Positions 1-8,459 of a stretch of 64,000 nucleotides of DNA are shown piece by piece. The stretch lies in NCBI RefSeq assembly GCF_015057185.1, contig NZ_SVEV01000002.1, forward strand, positions 1 to 64,000. The letters run 5' to 3'. The notes beneath the pieces are model-generated. The model did no database searches and was not told the DNA's origin. It worked only from the letters and a program-made list of their open reading frames with translations. Source of the DNA: Pseudobutyrivibrio sp. (GTDB lineage Bacteria; Bacillota; Clostridia; Lachnospirales; Lachnospiraceae). Both the position numbers and the translations under genes were made by a program. Position 1 is the stretch's first letter, and every line of letters begins with the position of its first letter.

Positions 1-6
1 CTCCAT

Positions 7-597
7 TTGTTGATTATACAATATTTGAAGGGAATATCTCATTTTGTTTTGTACTATTTAGATGCTAACACTAAAGGTTTAATAGCTGATATTGATGTGA
101 CAAATATTTTCACCGTTATACCAGTGATTGTATTTTTATTGTTGCTAAGTCCTCAAATGGATTTTATGTTTAAACCGAGTTGGGAAATACTAGTATTAGG
201 GAAAAAAGCAAAGGATGCTCAAATCATATCATCGATGATGCTTTTGTATGTAGTAATACTAGCATATAACTTTTCGCCTATTGTGGTAGGTGATAAATCT
301 TATTGGAAAGCGTTAGCATTTTCGGCAATTTTAGCTTTGATAGCGTTTATGATTTCTGCATGTACGGATTATCACTATAAACGTCTACAAATTAAACCTA
401 AAAATAGACTAGTTGTTTTTATGGTCTCAAAGGGATTGACATTTTTCTTTGTATCGATTTTGTTGTTGGTTGTGATTGTTTTAAATGAATATGCTTCAAT
501 TAATAATAAAGGTTTGTTTTCAACAATTGTTTTTATGGTATCTTTGGTAGAAACTTTGTTTATTTCTTTTTTTTGTGTCAGTAATTACAACTCCTAG
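7..597 (+). CDS. Hypothetical multi-pass membrane protein, probably 5'-truncated by the window
   Basis: I do not recognise the family. The 196-residue reading has about five hydrophobic segments (roughly residues 35-50, 75-92, 103-120, 142-160 and 172-190) and short charged loops, so it should be an inner-membrane protein. The frame is open back to base 1 and the TTG at 7 has no visible ribosome site, so the true start probably lies upstream of the window. The gene ends in the small frame that starts at 575. Its position beside an ATPase/Toprim pair suggests, as inference only, a membrane component of an accessory or defence locus. Confidence 0.5.
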   Translation: MLIIQYLKGISHFVLYYLDANTKGLIADIDVTNIFTVIPVIVFLLLLSPQMDFMFKPSWEILVLGKKAKDAQIISSMMLLYVVILAYNFSPIVVGDKSYWKALAFSAILALIAFMISACTDYHYKRLQIKPKNRLVVFMVSKGLTFFFVSILLLVVIVLNEYASINNKGLFSTIVFMVSLVETLFISFFCVSNYNS

Positions 598-802
598 GAG
601 TAGGCTGAAAATTCATAGTGCTGATTCTTTTTGTATTCCAAAAGATGGCCTCTATATTTTATCTGGTGATGATGATAAATTGTTAATATGTGGAGATAAT
701 CCATTATATAATGAGGTTACCAATATTTATTTTGTGAGAAAAGATGATATCTATTCATCACCAGATAAGTATTATTTAGAATATACAAGAGACGAGAAGT
801 AA
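575..802 (+). CDS. Small hypothetical protein overlapping the upstream membrane gene
   Basis: This is a 75-residue acidic, soluble reading with a GTG start inside the last codons of the upstream gene, giving a 23-bp overlap typical of translational coupling. No Shine-Dalgarno sequence is visible and no family is recognised. Codon use resembles the neighbours. It may be a real coupled gene or a chance frame. Confidence 0.35.
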   Translation: MSVITTPRSRLKIHSADSFCIPKDGLYILSGDDDKLLICGDNPLYNEVTNIYFVRKDDIYSSPDKYYLEYTRDEK

Positions 803-921
803 AGAAATTAATATATATTGGTGCCTCGTATTATATAGTCATAGCCATTCTGAACACTGGGCACATTGGGCACATTGGTGTCTGACCCCATTACGAAAAT
901 GTTACAAATGGATAAAAGAGA

Positions 922-959
922 AAAGCTGTTGATTAACCGAGTGGTTAATTGACAGCTTT
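922..959 (+). terminator. 17-bp stem-loop downstream of the first gene pair
   Basis: Arms 922-938 and 943-959 pair over 17 positions, including two G-T wobbles, around a GAGT tetraloop. It could end transcription of the upstream genes, but the following AGTTCTTA is only weakly T-rich, so termination is inferred from position. Confidence 0.5.
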
Positions 960-1014
960 AGTTCTTAATGATTGAATACGTATAATAGAATAAATTAGAT
1001 AGTGAATATTATTT

Positions 1015-1044
1015 AAGGGCAAACCAAGAGACTGGTTTGTCCTT
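1015..1044 (+). promoter_or_regulatory. Leader hairpin after a TATAAT box
   Basis: Arms 1015-1026 and 1033-1044 pair over 12 positions (one G-T) around AGAGAC. The hairpin begins 28 bp after a TATAAT at 981-986, so it would lie in the 5' leader of the transcript for the ATPase gene. It belongs to a recurring pattern of promoter-near hairpins in this window. Confidence 0.45.
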
Positions 1045-1118
1045 AGGTTTATACAGGGATTTATCAATAAAGGTTAAGATTGAGAAATAAAATGATTTAA
1101 ATTAAACCAAAAAAAATG

Positions 1119-1147
1119 TTTAAAAACAAATACGGTAATAGTATAAT
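1119..1147 (+). promoter_or_regulatory. Putative promoter of the ATPase/Toprim operon
   Basis: TTTAAA (1119-1124), 17 bp, then TATAAT (1142-1147). Transcription would begin just before the strong site CGGAGG that serves the ATG at 1167. The -35 box is poor. Confidence 0.4.
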
Positions 1148-1166
1148 GTAATCGGAGGTATTACAT

Positions 1167-2276
1167 ATGACAATACTAAAGATAAGTGCAAAGAATTTTA
1201 AAAACCTAGCTGATGAAGTTGAAATTGATTTTGTACCAAAGGCAAGAAAGACTAGTGAAGATAAGGAATATGAATTAAATGAGATAGCAGATGGTCTTTT
1301 TGTATTTTCTACAATGGCATTTGTTGGAAAAAATGCATCAGGAAAAACTACTGCATTAGACTTAATCTCTGTTGCATATGATATTGTTTTTGCTTACAGA
1401 GTAGAAAAGCCGTATAACCTAAATAATGTAGAGATATGTATTTATTTTTATGATAAAGGATACATTTATAAATATAAAACTAGACTACTAAAGAACCCAT
1501 TGAATAATGGGGTGGTTTTTAATGATGAATGCATATGGGAGAAACAGTATTACAAGAGCTACGTAAACAATATTTATGATGACGATGGATTTGAAATGTC
1601 TAACGTGCAAGGAAAGCTGCCGGAAGATGTTTCAAAAGTATTTTTATTGGAACCTAATAGGATTGTTCGCCCAATTTTATTCAATGAAGTATTAGATGGA
1701 ATAACTGCGTATGATTTTGCATTTGGATTAAAGTCATTATTAGATGACGGTGATGAAATACTAAAGAAGATTTTGAAAATATTTGACGAGAACGTCAGTA
1801 ATCTTCGCATGGATGAAAGCGGAAACTATGTTTTGAATTATTTGGGAAAAGAAGAAAAATATTCGGTGTCAGAATTGTATTCTGTTCTTTCAAGTGGAAC
1901 TACCAAGGGTATAGCATTATACATGATAATAGTAACCTCATTAAAAGCAGGATTTCCGATCCTAATAGATGAAATCGAAAATCATTTTCATAAAACCTTG
2001 GTAGAAAACATCATTAGCTTGTACAAGGATAAGACAGTAAATAGGAATAATGCGATTCTCATTTTTTCAACACATTATTGCGAAGTCCTAGATTTGTTCA
2101 ATAGACAGGATAATATATATATCGCTAATGCTGACAATAAGGTTCATCTAAACACTATATTTGAAAAATACAACTTTAGAAATGATATTCTTAAGAGCAA
2201 GCAGTTCTATAATAATGCATTTAAAACAGCCGTAAACTATGATGCTCTTATGGATTTGAAAAAGGCGCTGAAATGA
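1167..2276 (+). CDS. AAA15/OLD-like ATP-binding protein
   Basis: This 369-residue ATPase is of the SMC/ABC-like AAA15 type. The start is ATG after GGAGG. It opens with the typical beta-strand (LKISAKNFKNL), has a Walker A (GKNASGKTT, about residues 54-62), a signature-like SSGTTKG near 240, and a Walker B (PILIDEIENHF, about 266-276) followed by an H-loop-like FSTHY. The next gene begins at 2273 with a 4-bp overlap and encodes a Toprim-like protein. Such split ATPase/Toprim pairs (AbiL-, PARIS- or OLD-like) act as anti-phage systems in which the ATPase senses infection and restrains the nuclease. The role here is inferred from that architecture. Confidence 0.75.
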   Translation: MTILKISAKNFKNLADEVEIDFVPKARKTSEDKEYELNEIADGLFVFSTMAFVGKNASGKTTALDLISVAYDIVFAYRVEKPYNLNNVEICIYFYDKGYIYKYKTRLLKNPLNNGVVFNDECIWEKQYYKSYVNNIYDDDGFEMSNVQGKLPEDVSKVFLLEPNRIVRPILFNEVLDGITAYDFAFGLKSLLDDGDEILKKILKIFDENVSNLRMDESGNYVLNYLGKEEKYSVSELYSVLSSGTTKGIALYMIIVTSLKAGFPILIDEIENHFHKTLVENIISLYKDKTVNRNNAILIFSTHYCEVLDLFNRQDNIYIANADNKVHLNTIFEKYNFRNDILKSKQFYNNAFKTAVNYDALMDLKKALK

Positions 2277-2812
2277 AAAAGTTGATAATGTGCGAGGGAC
2301 CAAATGAACTGGCGATAATGAAAATTTTGCTAAATAATAATATGTTGATTTTCTCTGAAGATGATTTGCTTGGTTTAACTCCATATCATGCTAGGCAAAT
2401 TGGAAAGTCAGGACAAGTTAAAGCAGAATTGAATCAATATAGTGGGCTTGTTGATGTTATTCGAATTGGAGATAAACAGAGCGATGAATTAAAAATTCCT
2501 ATGGAGTACAAGGGGATGATTAATTCTATCGAAAAGTATTGTACTAAACCCGAACTTGAGATTTTACTTATAATTGCTGAAGGGATTTACAGTAAGTATC
2601 AAAAGGTGAAATCAAAAGTCTCTCCAAAGCAGTTTGCAAAAGACAACATTATATTCAATGGTGTGAGATACAATAATTCAACCAAATTCTTCGAAGAGTA
2701 CTTCGGCGAACGTCCTAAAGTGCTTTATGATGCAATTGTTAAGTACAGTGAAGTTAATAAAGGGCATGGTAAGTCGGAAAGATATCTGGTGGAATTATTA
2801 GGACGAGACTAG
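2273..2812 (+). CDS. Toprim-like nuclease partner of the ATPase
   Basis: The 179-residue protein starts with a strand ending in a conserved acidic motif (LIMCEGPNE, residues 4-12), which matches the first Toprim motif. About 60 residues later VIRIGDKQSDE fits the D-x-D strand. This is the expected layout of the small effector nuclease in two-gene ATPase/Toprim defence modules. The ATGA overlap with the upstream ATPase implies coupled translation. I infer a metal-dependent nuclease held inactive by the ATPase. The family assignment rests on two short motifs, so another small hypothetical family is possible. Confidence 0.55.
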   Translation: MKKLIMCEGPNELAIMKILLNNNMLIFSEDDLLGLTPYHARQIGKSGQVKAELNQYSGLVDVIRIGDKQSDELKIPMEYKGMINSIEKYCTKPELEILLIIAEGIYSKYQKVKSKVSPKQFAKDNIIFNGVRYNNSTKFFEEYFGERPKVLYDAIVKYSEVNKGHGKSERYLVELLGRD

Positions 2813-2936
2813 AAAAAACTATAGAGGAGTAAAGAGCACGGGGGGTAAAAGAAGATGCATTGCGCAATAAATCATATTAAGTAGTCGAGTAGTTGATACA
2901 ATCCAGGGTACAGTTTTACATAGGGAGGTTGAAAAA

Positions 2937-5900
2937 ATGTTTGAACGTATAAAAAGAAAAATGAATAAGAGAGCCCTGGTAAACTCTGTAAATATAAGAG
3001 AATCCGGAAGAATATATGAAGCTCTAACGCCAACAGATGATATCGGACATGGTGAGGAATATTTGGCAGCGTTGGGTTGGGCTTTAGCTCAACCTAACAT
3101 TCACAATATTGCAGTTTCAGGCCCTTACGGTTCGGGAAAGAGTAGTGCAATCAAAACCTATCTCAAGAGGTATGAAGACAGTGAAGTTGTTTATATTTCA
3201 TTAGCTGCTTTTGATTTAAAGGAATCAGAAGGCAATGACGAGCCTGATAGTCAGAATACTAATAGGAAAATTAATGAAGAAAAACTTGAGGCAGCTATAT
3301 TAAAACAATTATTTTATTCTGTTGACGGAAAAAGAATTCCACAGAGTAGATATAGGAAATTGCAAGCAGGAAAAAATTGGAAGAGCATCTGGGTGGCGGT
3401 TGCATTGGCTATTATAATCCCCGCTATTTTGTATTTCTCATTTCCAAAGAATGCGCAAGGTTTTATAGATTGGGTCAATGCATTTGGTGGGCATAAGACA
3501 CAGCTCATATATGGCATTTTGGCGATAGCTGCTTTTTATGTATTAGCATGTATTGTTGGTTGGTTTAGACGTAGTGGAAGCATTAAAGAGATTAAAATAT
3601 TAGACAAGGCAACACTGGGAAGTGCAGCATCAAGTGAAGAATCCATATTTAATAAAAACATGGATGAAATTGTATACTTTTTTGAATCTACAAAGAAGAA
3701 AATTGTAATTATAGAAGATCTGGATAGATTTGAAAATTCAAGTATCTTTGTGGCTTTAAGGGAGTTAAATAGTGTAATTAACAATAATGAAAAAATAAAT
3801 GGAAATGTGAAATTTGTTTATGCCATAAAGGATGATATGTTTAAAAAGCCGGGAGAACGCACAAAATTCTTTGACTTTATAATACCTATTGTTCCGTATA
3901 TTAGCTCAGTTAATTCCAGAGAGATACTTCGTGAAAAAATGAAGTTGGCTTCGTATGACATATCAGATAAGTATATTTCATTAGTGTCTCCATATATCAG
4001 TGATATGCGAGACTTGACGAGTATTTGTAATGAGTTTAACGTTTTTAAGAACACATTAAAGGGAAAACAGCAGTTAAATCTTATAGACGAGAATATGCTT
4101 TCTCTTGTTATTTATAAAAATCTGTATCCAAATGATTTTGCGGAATTAGAGAATGAAAGCGCATCGAGTCTTATAAGAATGGCATTCAAGAATAAAAGAG
4201 ATCAGATATCTAAGCAGAATGAGCTGATTAATAAGAAAAAGCAAAACGAGAAAGAGATACTTGCCGAGATTGAACATGAGGCTCTTAAAAGCATAAAAGA
4301 GTTAAAACTTGCTCTACTCAATTCGTTAACTGGATTTGAATCAGCAGTCTATATGATTTATGTGGCCAATAAGCAGTACACTTTAAAGAACATATTGCAG
4401 GATGATTTTGATGTTGAATTACTAAAAAAGAATTTGAATGTTTATTGGATGACCCCCAATACCAACAGTAGTACAAGTATAAGTAATCCAGAAGAAGTTG
4501 TAAAACAAAATGGAGATTATTTTACTAGGATAGAACGTGTAAAGAAGGGGCTTGCAAAATGCAAAAATGATTCTCGCCGTGCTGTAGAAGAATATGAAAA
4601 GAAAATAAATGAAATGAAGTCATATTCTATGAAACAAATCATTGTGGAATTTGGAATAGAATTTCTTGATGATAAAGTTAAAGAAAATGACCTTCTTGTA
4701 TTTATGCTGAGAAATGGTTATATCGAGGAAAACTTTGAAAACTACATAAATTACTTCCATCCAAATAGTATTACCAAAGATGATATGAACTTCATTCTGG
4801 GGATTAGAAACCATAGAAGTGTTGGAGACTATACATACACAATAAGTAATCCGGAAAGAGTTTATTCTATGCTTCAGGTTTACGAGTTCAAACAGGTTGA
4901 AGTCTTTAATTACGACATGGTCGATTATGTATTAGATAATGGTGATTCATCGGCTTTAGATAATCTTTTGGAAAAGCTTAAAGATCAGTCACAGGAGAGT
5001 ATAGACTTTATTAAAGCTTACGTGGAGCGAGATAAACATTTGGATGTGTTTTTCAGACTAATCTGCGAAGATAATGATGAATTTTGGGACTCATTGGTTG
5101 CGGATGATGCAATGACAAAGGAAAAACAGTACAAGTATCTTGTAAACATGCTGAAGTACGCAACTGTTGAAGATATAGCAGCCATGAATGATGGTTGGGT
5201 GGAGGATGAAGGTGACAACAGTGTCGATTCCTTGGTTGGTTTACTTACAAGTGATGAAGACTCACTGAAAAAAATAAGTGAAGCTCCTGCAGATAAGACA
5301 ATAGCGCTTATAAACAAATTAGAAATTGAGTTCAGTGATGTCAATATTCAAGGTATTGATGAGAAGATACAAAATGCTATCATTGACGGTTGGTCATATG
5401 CGCTAAACCCAAAAATGCTTCATAGAATATTTGCGCTTAAACTGCCAGAACATGAGGAGAAACTCGATGTTCAAAATTATACAGCAATACTTGAAAGTGA
5501 TTTTAAGTCATTAATAGAATATGTACAGGATGATAGATTCTTTGGTGATTACGTAAAAAATGTAGTACTTGAAATGGAGACTAACATGCAAGAACCCACA
5601 GAAAGCATAGAAGATATCCTTGAAAGATTGTCAGATAAGAGCATTGATTTATGTCTACAGTTATTGGAAAAGGAAAACGCTGTTTGGAATGATATTTCAA
5701 TGTGTTTGGCATCTGAGGAGAACGCAACAGAGACCAAGGAATTATTGTGGAAGAAACTTCTGGAGTGCGATAAAATCAAGGCTTCTTGGGAAAATTATAT
5801 CGCATTTGATAACATGTTCGGTCCAGAAAAAGAGTTGGGTGCTTTCTTTAAACGACATATAAACGAATTCTTATCAGATGTGGATAATGAAGCTATCACA

Positions 5901-6620
5901 GATGAAATCATAATAGGATTATTGTATATAGATTTATCTGAGGATGAGTTCAGAAGATGCATTCAAGTATTTGAAATCAATAACTATGCTGACTCAATTG
6001 CAAGCTTTTCAAAAGAAAAAATTTCTGTGCTCATTGAAGAAAAAGCGCTTTTATTCAGTACAGAGCGTTGGGAAGAAATGGGGACAGTAGCGCCTGAATT
6101 ACGAATAAAATATGCAAAATCGAAAAGTAAAGAATTTATTAAGACTATTGATCAGATTGAGTTACGGACTACAGAGATAAACGAGATTTTAGTAGATGAT
6201 GAATTTTCTGAAGCTGATAAAAAAGCTGTTTTGGGAAGAATCACTGCAGAAAAATTAGAAGTTGATACGGCGTTAATTTTAAAGGACGTACCATTCTCAA
6301 TTGGACGTCCTTTGGCAGATGCAGCATGGAGGGTTTTGGAAACAGATATGCGATATGCACTCCTGTTGAATCAAATTTCATTGTTTAAGGATGATGAGCT
6401 GGCGAGCATGTTTGGTGAGTTAGATGAGGTATATCATACCTTATCAGATAGATCAAAGCACAAGTTTAAGTTGGCAGATACGAAGTACAATAATGATCTT
6501 TTGACTGTATTAGCAAAAAGAGATTATATTACAAGTTTCAAACCAGACAAGGATGGAAAAGAGAATGTACTTGTCGGATTTGTGAAGCAAATAAAAAGTG
6601 CTCCCGTGCTTGCAAATTGA
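2937..6620 (+). CDS. YobI/KAP-like P-loop NTPase with inserted membrane helices
   Basis: This 1227-residue protein starts at an ATG after GGGAGG. The N-terminal region has a Walker A (GPYGSGKSS, about residues 62-70). Two transmembrane segments (about 150-168 and 186-205) then interrupt the P-loop domain, followed by a Walker B (KIVIIEDLDRF, about 255-265). Helices inserted into the nucleotide-binding fold are the hallmark of KAP NTPases, and the N-terminal sequence resembles the YobI subgroup. The remaining ~900 residues are helical, acidic and rich in HEAT-like stretches. KAP/YobI proteins occur in conflict and phage-exclusion contexts. Here the gene overlaps an XRE regulator and follows an ATPase/Toprim pair, which supports a defence role by inference. 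Confidence 0.75.
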   Translation: MFERIKRKMNKRALVNSVNIRESGRIYEALTPTDDIGHGEEYLAALGWALAQPNIHNIAVSGPYGSGKSSAIKTYLKRYEDSEVVYISLAAFDLKESEGNDEPDSQNTNRKINEEKLEAAILKQLFYSVDGKRIPQSRYRKLQAGKNWKSIWVAVALAIIIPAILYFSFPKNAQGFIDWVNAFGGHKTQLIYGILAIAAFYVLACIVGWFRRSGSIKEIKILDKATLGSAASSEESIFNKNMDEIVYFFESTKKKIVIIEDLDRFENSSIFVALRELNSVINNNEKINGNVKFVYAIKDDMFKKPGERTKFFDFIIPIVPYISSVNSREILREKMKLASYDISDKYISLVSPYISDMRDLTSICNEFNVFKNTLKGKQQLNLIDENMLSLVIYKNLYPNDFAELENESASSLIRMAFKNKRDQISKQNELINKKKQNEKEILAEIEHEALKSIKELKLALLNSLTGFESAVYMIYVANKQYTLKNILQDDFDVELLKKNLNVYWMTPNTNSSTSISNPEEVVKQNGDYFTRIERVKKGLAKCKNDSRRAVEEYEKKINEMKSYSMKQIIVEFGIEFLDDKVKENDLLVFMLRNGYIEENFENYINYFHPNSITKDDMNFILGIRNHRSVGDYTYTISNPERVYSMLQVYEFKQVEVFNYDMVDYVLDNGDSSALDNLLEKLKDQSQESIDFIKAYVERDKHLDVFFRLICEDNDEFWDSLVADDAMTKEKQYKYLVNMLKYATVEDIAAMNDGWVEDEGDNSVDSLVGLLTSDEDSLKKISEAPADKTIALINKLEIEFSDVNIQGIDEKIQNAIIDGWSYALNPKMLHRIFALKLPEHEEKLDVQNYTAILESDFKSLIEYVQDDRFFGDYVKNVVLEMETNMQEPTESIEDILERLSDKSIDLCLQLLEKENAVWNDISMCLASEENATETKELLWKKLLECDKIKASWENYIAFDNMFGPEKELGAFFKRHINEFLSDVDNEAITDEIIIGLLYIDLSEDEFRRCIQVFEINNYADSIASFSKEKISVLIEEKALLFSTERWEEMGTVAPELRIKYAKSKSKEFIKTIDQIELRTTEINEILVDDEFSEADKKAVLGRITAEKLEVDTALILKDVPFSIGRPLADAAWRVLETDMRYALLLNQISLFKDDELASMFGELDEVYHTLSDRSKHKFKLADTKYNNDLLTVLAKRDYITSFKPDKDGKENVLVGFVKQIKSAPVLAN

Positions 6621-6994
6621 AGAGATTAAGTGATGGTATGGATATTATGAGTAATCGCTTAAAGACAGTAAATCAATTATTGGATGAGCGAAAAATCAGT
6701 CAGAAGGAATTCTCGGAAAAAACAGGTATCCCTCAGAGCACAATTAGTGATTGGAGAAAGAAACAAACTAATCCTGCTTCAGATAAGATAATGATTATAT
6801 GCAAAGTACTTGATGTGACTCCAGAATGGCTTTTGTCAGGAATAGAGGAATACGGTAGTAGAGGTAATAAAGCCGATTACTATGTAATAGATAGAGAGTC
6901 AGACTTGGGTGAATTAATGAGTGCATATAGTGACATGGATTTAAATCAAAGGAATCGATTGATAGGATATGCAAAGGCGCTCCTAGAATTATAG
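6617..6994 (+). CDS. XRE-family transcriptional regulator
   Basis: The protein has an N-terminal helix-turn-helix (about residues 14-70; QKEFSEKTGIPQSTISDW is the recognition region) and a short acidic C-terminal part. The TTG at 6617 overlaps the stop of the NTPase gene, but ATG codons at 6638 and 6647 are equally plausible starts and no ribosome site decides between them. The tight coupling to the large NTPase suggests it regulates that operon. HTH class is clear; target is unknown. Confidence 0.7.
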   Translation: MKRLSDGMDIMSNRLKTVNQLLDERKISQKEFSEKTGIPQSTISDWRKKQTNPASDKIMIICKVLDVTPEWLLSGIEEYGSRGNKADYYVIDRESDLGELMSAYSDMDLNQRNRLIGYAKALLEL

Positions 6995-7050
6995 GAGCGT
7001 AAATTTTTGACTAAGAAATCCGTAAAATAGGATATATTAGAAAGGGAGTA

Positions 7051-7648
7051 ATGGCGAGAAAGAAAAGAGAGTGGTATCCAGGGGCTGTATATCATGTTAT
7101 GAGTAGAGGAAATCGACAGATGCCAATATTCAAGGATAATAGTGACTACAAACAGTTCATGAATTATCTAGCATTTGTGAAGAAAAAACATCCTTTTAAG
7201 TTGCACGCATATTGTTTGATGACAAATCATTTTCATCTGGGAATTGAAACAGAAAATGATGAAATATGGAAGATTATGCAGAAATTATTATCGCTATATT
7301 CCTGCGATTTCAACTGTAAGTATAAATATGTTGGGCATGTTTTTCAGGGTAGGTACGCATCGAGACTAATAGAGGATGATACATATTTTCTTGAGGTCAG
7401 TAGATATATACACCTTAATCCGGTGAAGTCGCTAATGGTTAGGGATGGATGCATTGGATTATAAATATAGCAGTTATCGTAATTATATGGATTATGAAAA
7501 TGAAAAGCTGCTTGTGGGTACAGGAGAAATTGAAACAAGTAGAGTCTTAAATATGTTTCCCAATCAAGGAAAAGAAGGGTATCGAATGTTTGTGGAGGGC
7601 AAGATTTCTTATGATGAAAAAGAATTATATGCATTGCCATACTACTAG
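7051..7648 (+). pseudogene. Frameshifted REP-associated (Y1/IS200-like) transposase
   Basis: The first 137 codons encode a Y1 transposase: an N-terminal GAVYHVMSRGNR motif, the HUH pair in MTNHFHLGIE, and the HLNPVK region near the end. The frame then stops, while the adjacent frame from about 7445 continues with the usual YKYSSYRNYM block and a C-terminal tail ending at 7648. A one-base slip near 7445-7455 separates the two halves, so the gene is probably inactive unless the ribosome shifts frame. The start ATG at 7051 follows GGGAGTA. No inverted ends of an element are visible. Directly downstream is a psiE relic, so the region is a site of rearrangement. Confidence 0.8.
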
Positions 7649-7653
7649 CATGA

Positions 7654-7698
7654 CGCAAGTATTTATTCTATGAGAGGGATTTTGAGGAGGAGATATAG
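7654..7698 (+). pseudogene. 3' relic of a psiE-like gene
   Basis: Fourteen codons plus stop match the end of the intact psiE gene at 22235-22279: 41 of 45 bases are identical and the encoded tail (RKYLFYERDFEEEI) is the same. All four differences are synonymous. Nothing psiE-like lies upstream of 7654, so the rest of this copy has been lost, probably when the REP transposase and the ATPase/NTPase block arrived. Confidence 0.85.
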
Positions 7699-7773
7699 GA
7701 AAAATAATTTGATTTTACTTTCGATTTAGTTATACTCAAGTTAAAAGATGATGTGTAAAAGGAGGTAATATCT

Positions 7774-8412
7774 ATGTCAGAAATGAACACAAAAGCAATG
7801 TACAAGCTCTCTTACGGATTATTTGTCTGTACCGCAAAGCGTGGCGAAAAAATAAATGGTTGCATTATCAACACTACTATTCAGGTCGCGTCAGAGCCTA
7901 ACACTATTTCCATTGCGGTCAACAAGGCAAACTATACACATGATATGATTCTTGAGACAAAGAAGTGTAACATTTCTGTTATTGCACAGGATGCCTCCTT
8001 TGATTTGTTCAAACATTTTGGATTCCAATCCGGTCGCGACGTTGACAAATTTGCAGATTATTCACAGTCTAATTACCAAATTGCGGAAAACGGTATTCCA
8101 GTGATTGTCGCTGGTACAAATGCTCACTTTTCATTAGAAGTACAGCAGACGGTAGACCTTGGTTCACATACACTATTCATTTGTAAGCCAACTGCCATGG
8201 AAGTTCGCTCAGATACCAGCTCTTGCACTTACGAATACTACCAGAACAATATCAAGCCAAAGCCAGAAGCAATAGCTACAACACCAACTGGCGAGACAGT
8301 CTGGCGTTGTCGTATCTGCGGATACGAATATGTAGGTGAAGAAGTGCCAGATGATTTCATTTGCCCAATTTGCAAGCATGGCAAGGATGATTTTGAGAAA
8401 GTGGAAAAGTGA
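7774..8412 (+). CDS. hrb: Flavin reductase-rubredoxin fusion (high-molecular-weight rubredoxin)
   Basis: The 212-residue protein joins an FMN-binding flavin-reductase-like domain (about residues 8-155) to a C-terminal rubredoxin (about 168-208). The rubredoxin shows both iron-binding knuckles, CRICGYEYVG and CPICKHGKDDF. Hrb proteins pass electrons from NAD(P)H to diiron flavoproteins that reduce O2 or NO in anaerobes. The ATG at 7774 follows AAAGGAGG. It stands alone between accessory genes; with superoxide dismutase at 19 kb it forms part of oxidative-stress defence. The domain pair is clear, the exact electron partner is not in the window. Confidence 0.85.
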   Translation: MSEMNTKAMYKLSYGLFVCTAKRGEKINGCIINTTIQVASEPNTISIAVNKANYTHDMILETKKCNISVIAQDASFDLFKHFGFQSGRDVDKFADYSQSNYQIAENGIPVIVAGTNAHFSLEVQQTVDLGSHTLFICKPTAMEVRSDTSSCTYEYYQNNIKPKPEAIATTPTGETVWRCRICGYEYVGEEVPDDFICPICKHGKDDFEKVEK

Positions 8413-8459
8413 TGAATATAAAGTTGCGCTCTTTAAACTAACAATAAAGGATTACGTTC

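Larger units (their letters stand above)
803..1166. other. Intergenic region with two hairpins and a promoter
   Basis: No gene is seen here. The stretch holds a tandem 9-bp duplication (GGGCACATT twice, about 859-876) running into GGTGTCTGACCCC, which looks like a relic of a repetitive element. It also holds a 17-bp hairpin (922-959), a TATAAT box (981-986), a 12-bp hairpin (1015-1044) and a second promoter close to the ATPase gene. Confidence 0.6.

Noticed and set aside
859-894. REP element recognised by the transposase at 7051
   Set aside because: The GGGCACATT duplication and TGTCTGACCCC are suggestive, but no matching copy flanks the transposase, so the link cannot be shown.
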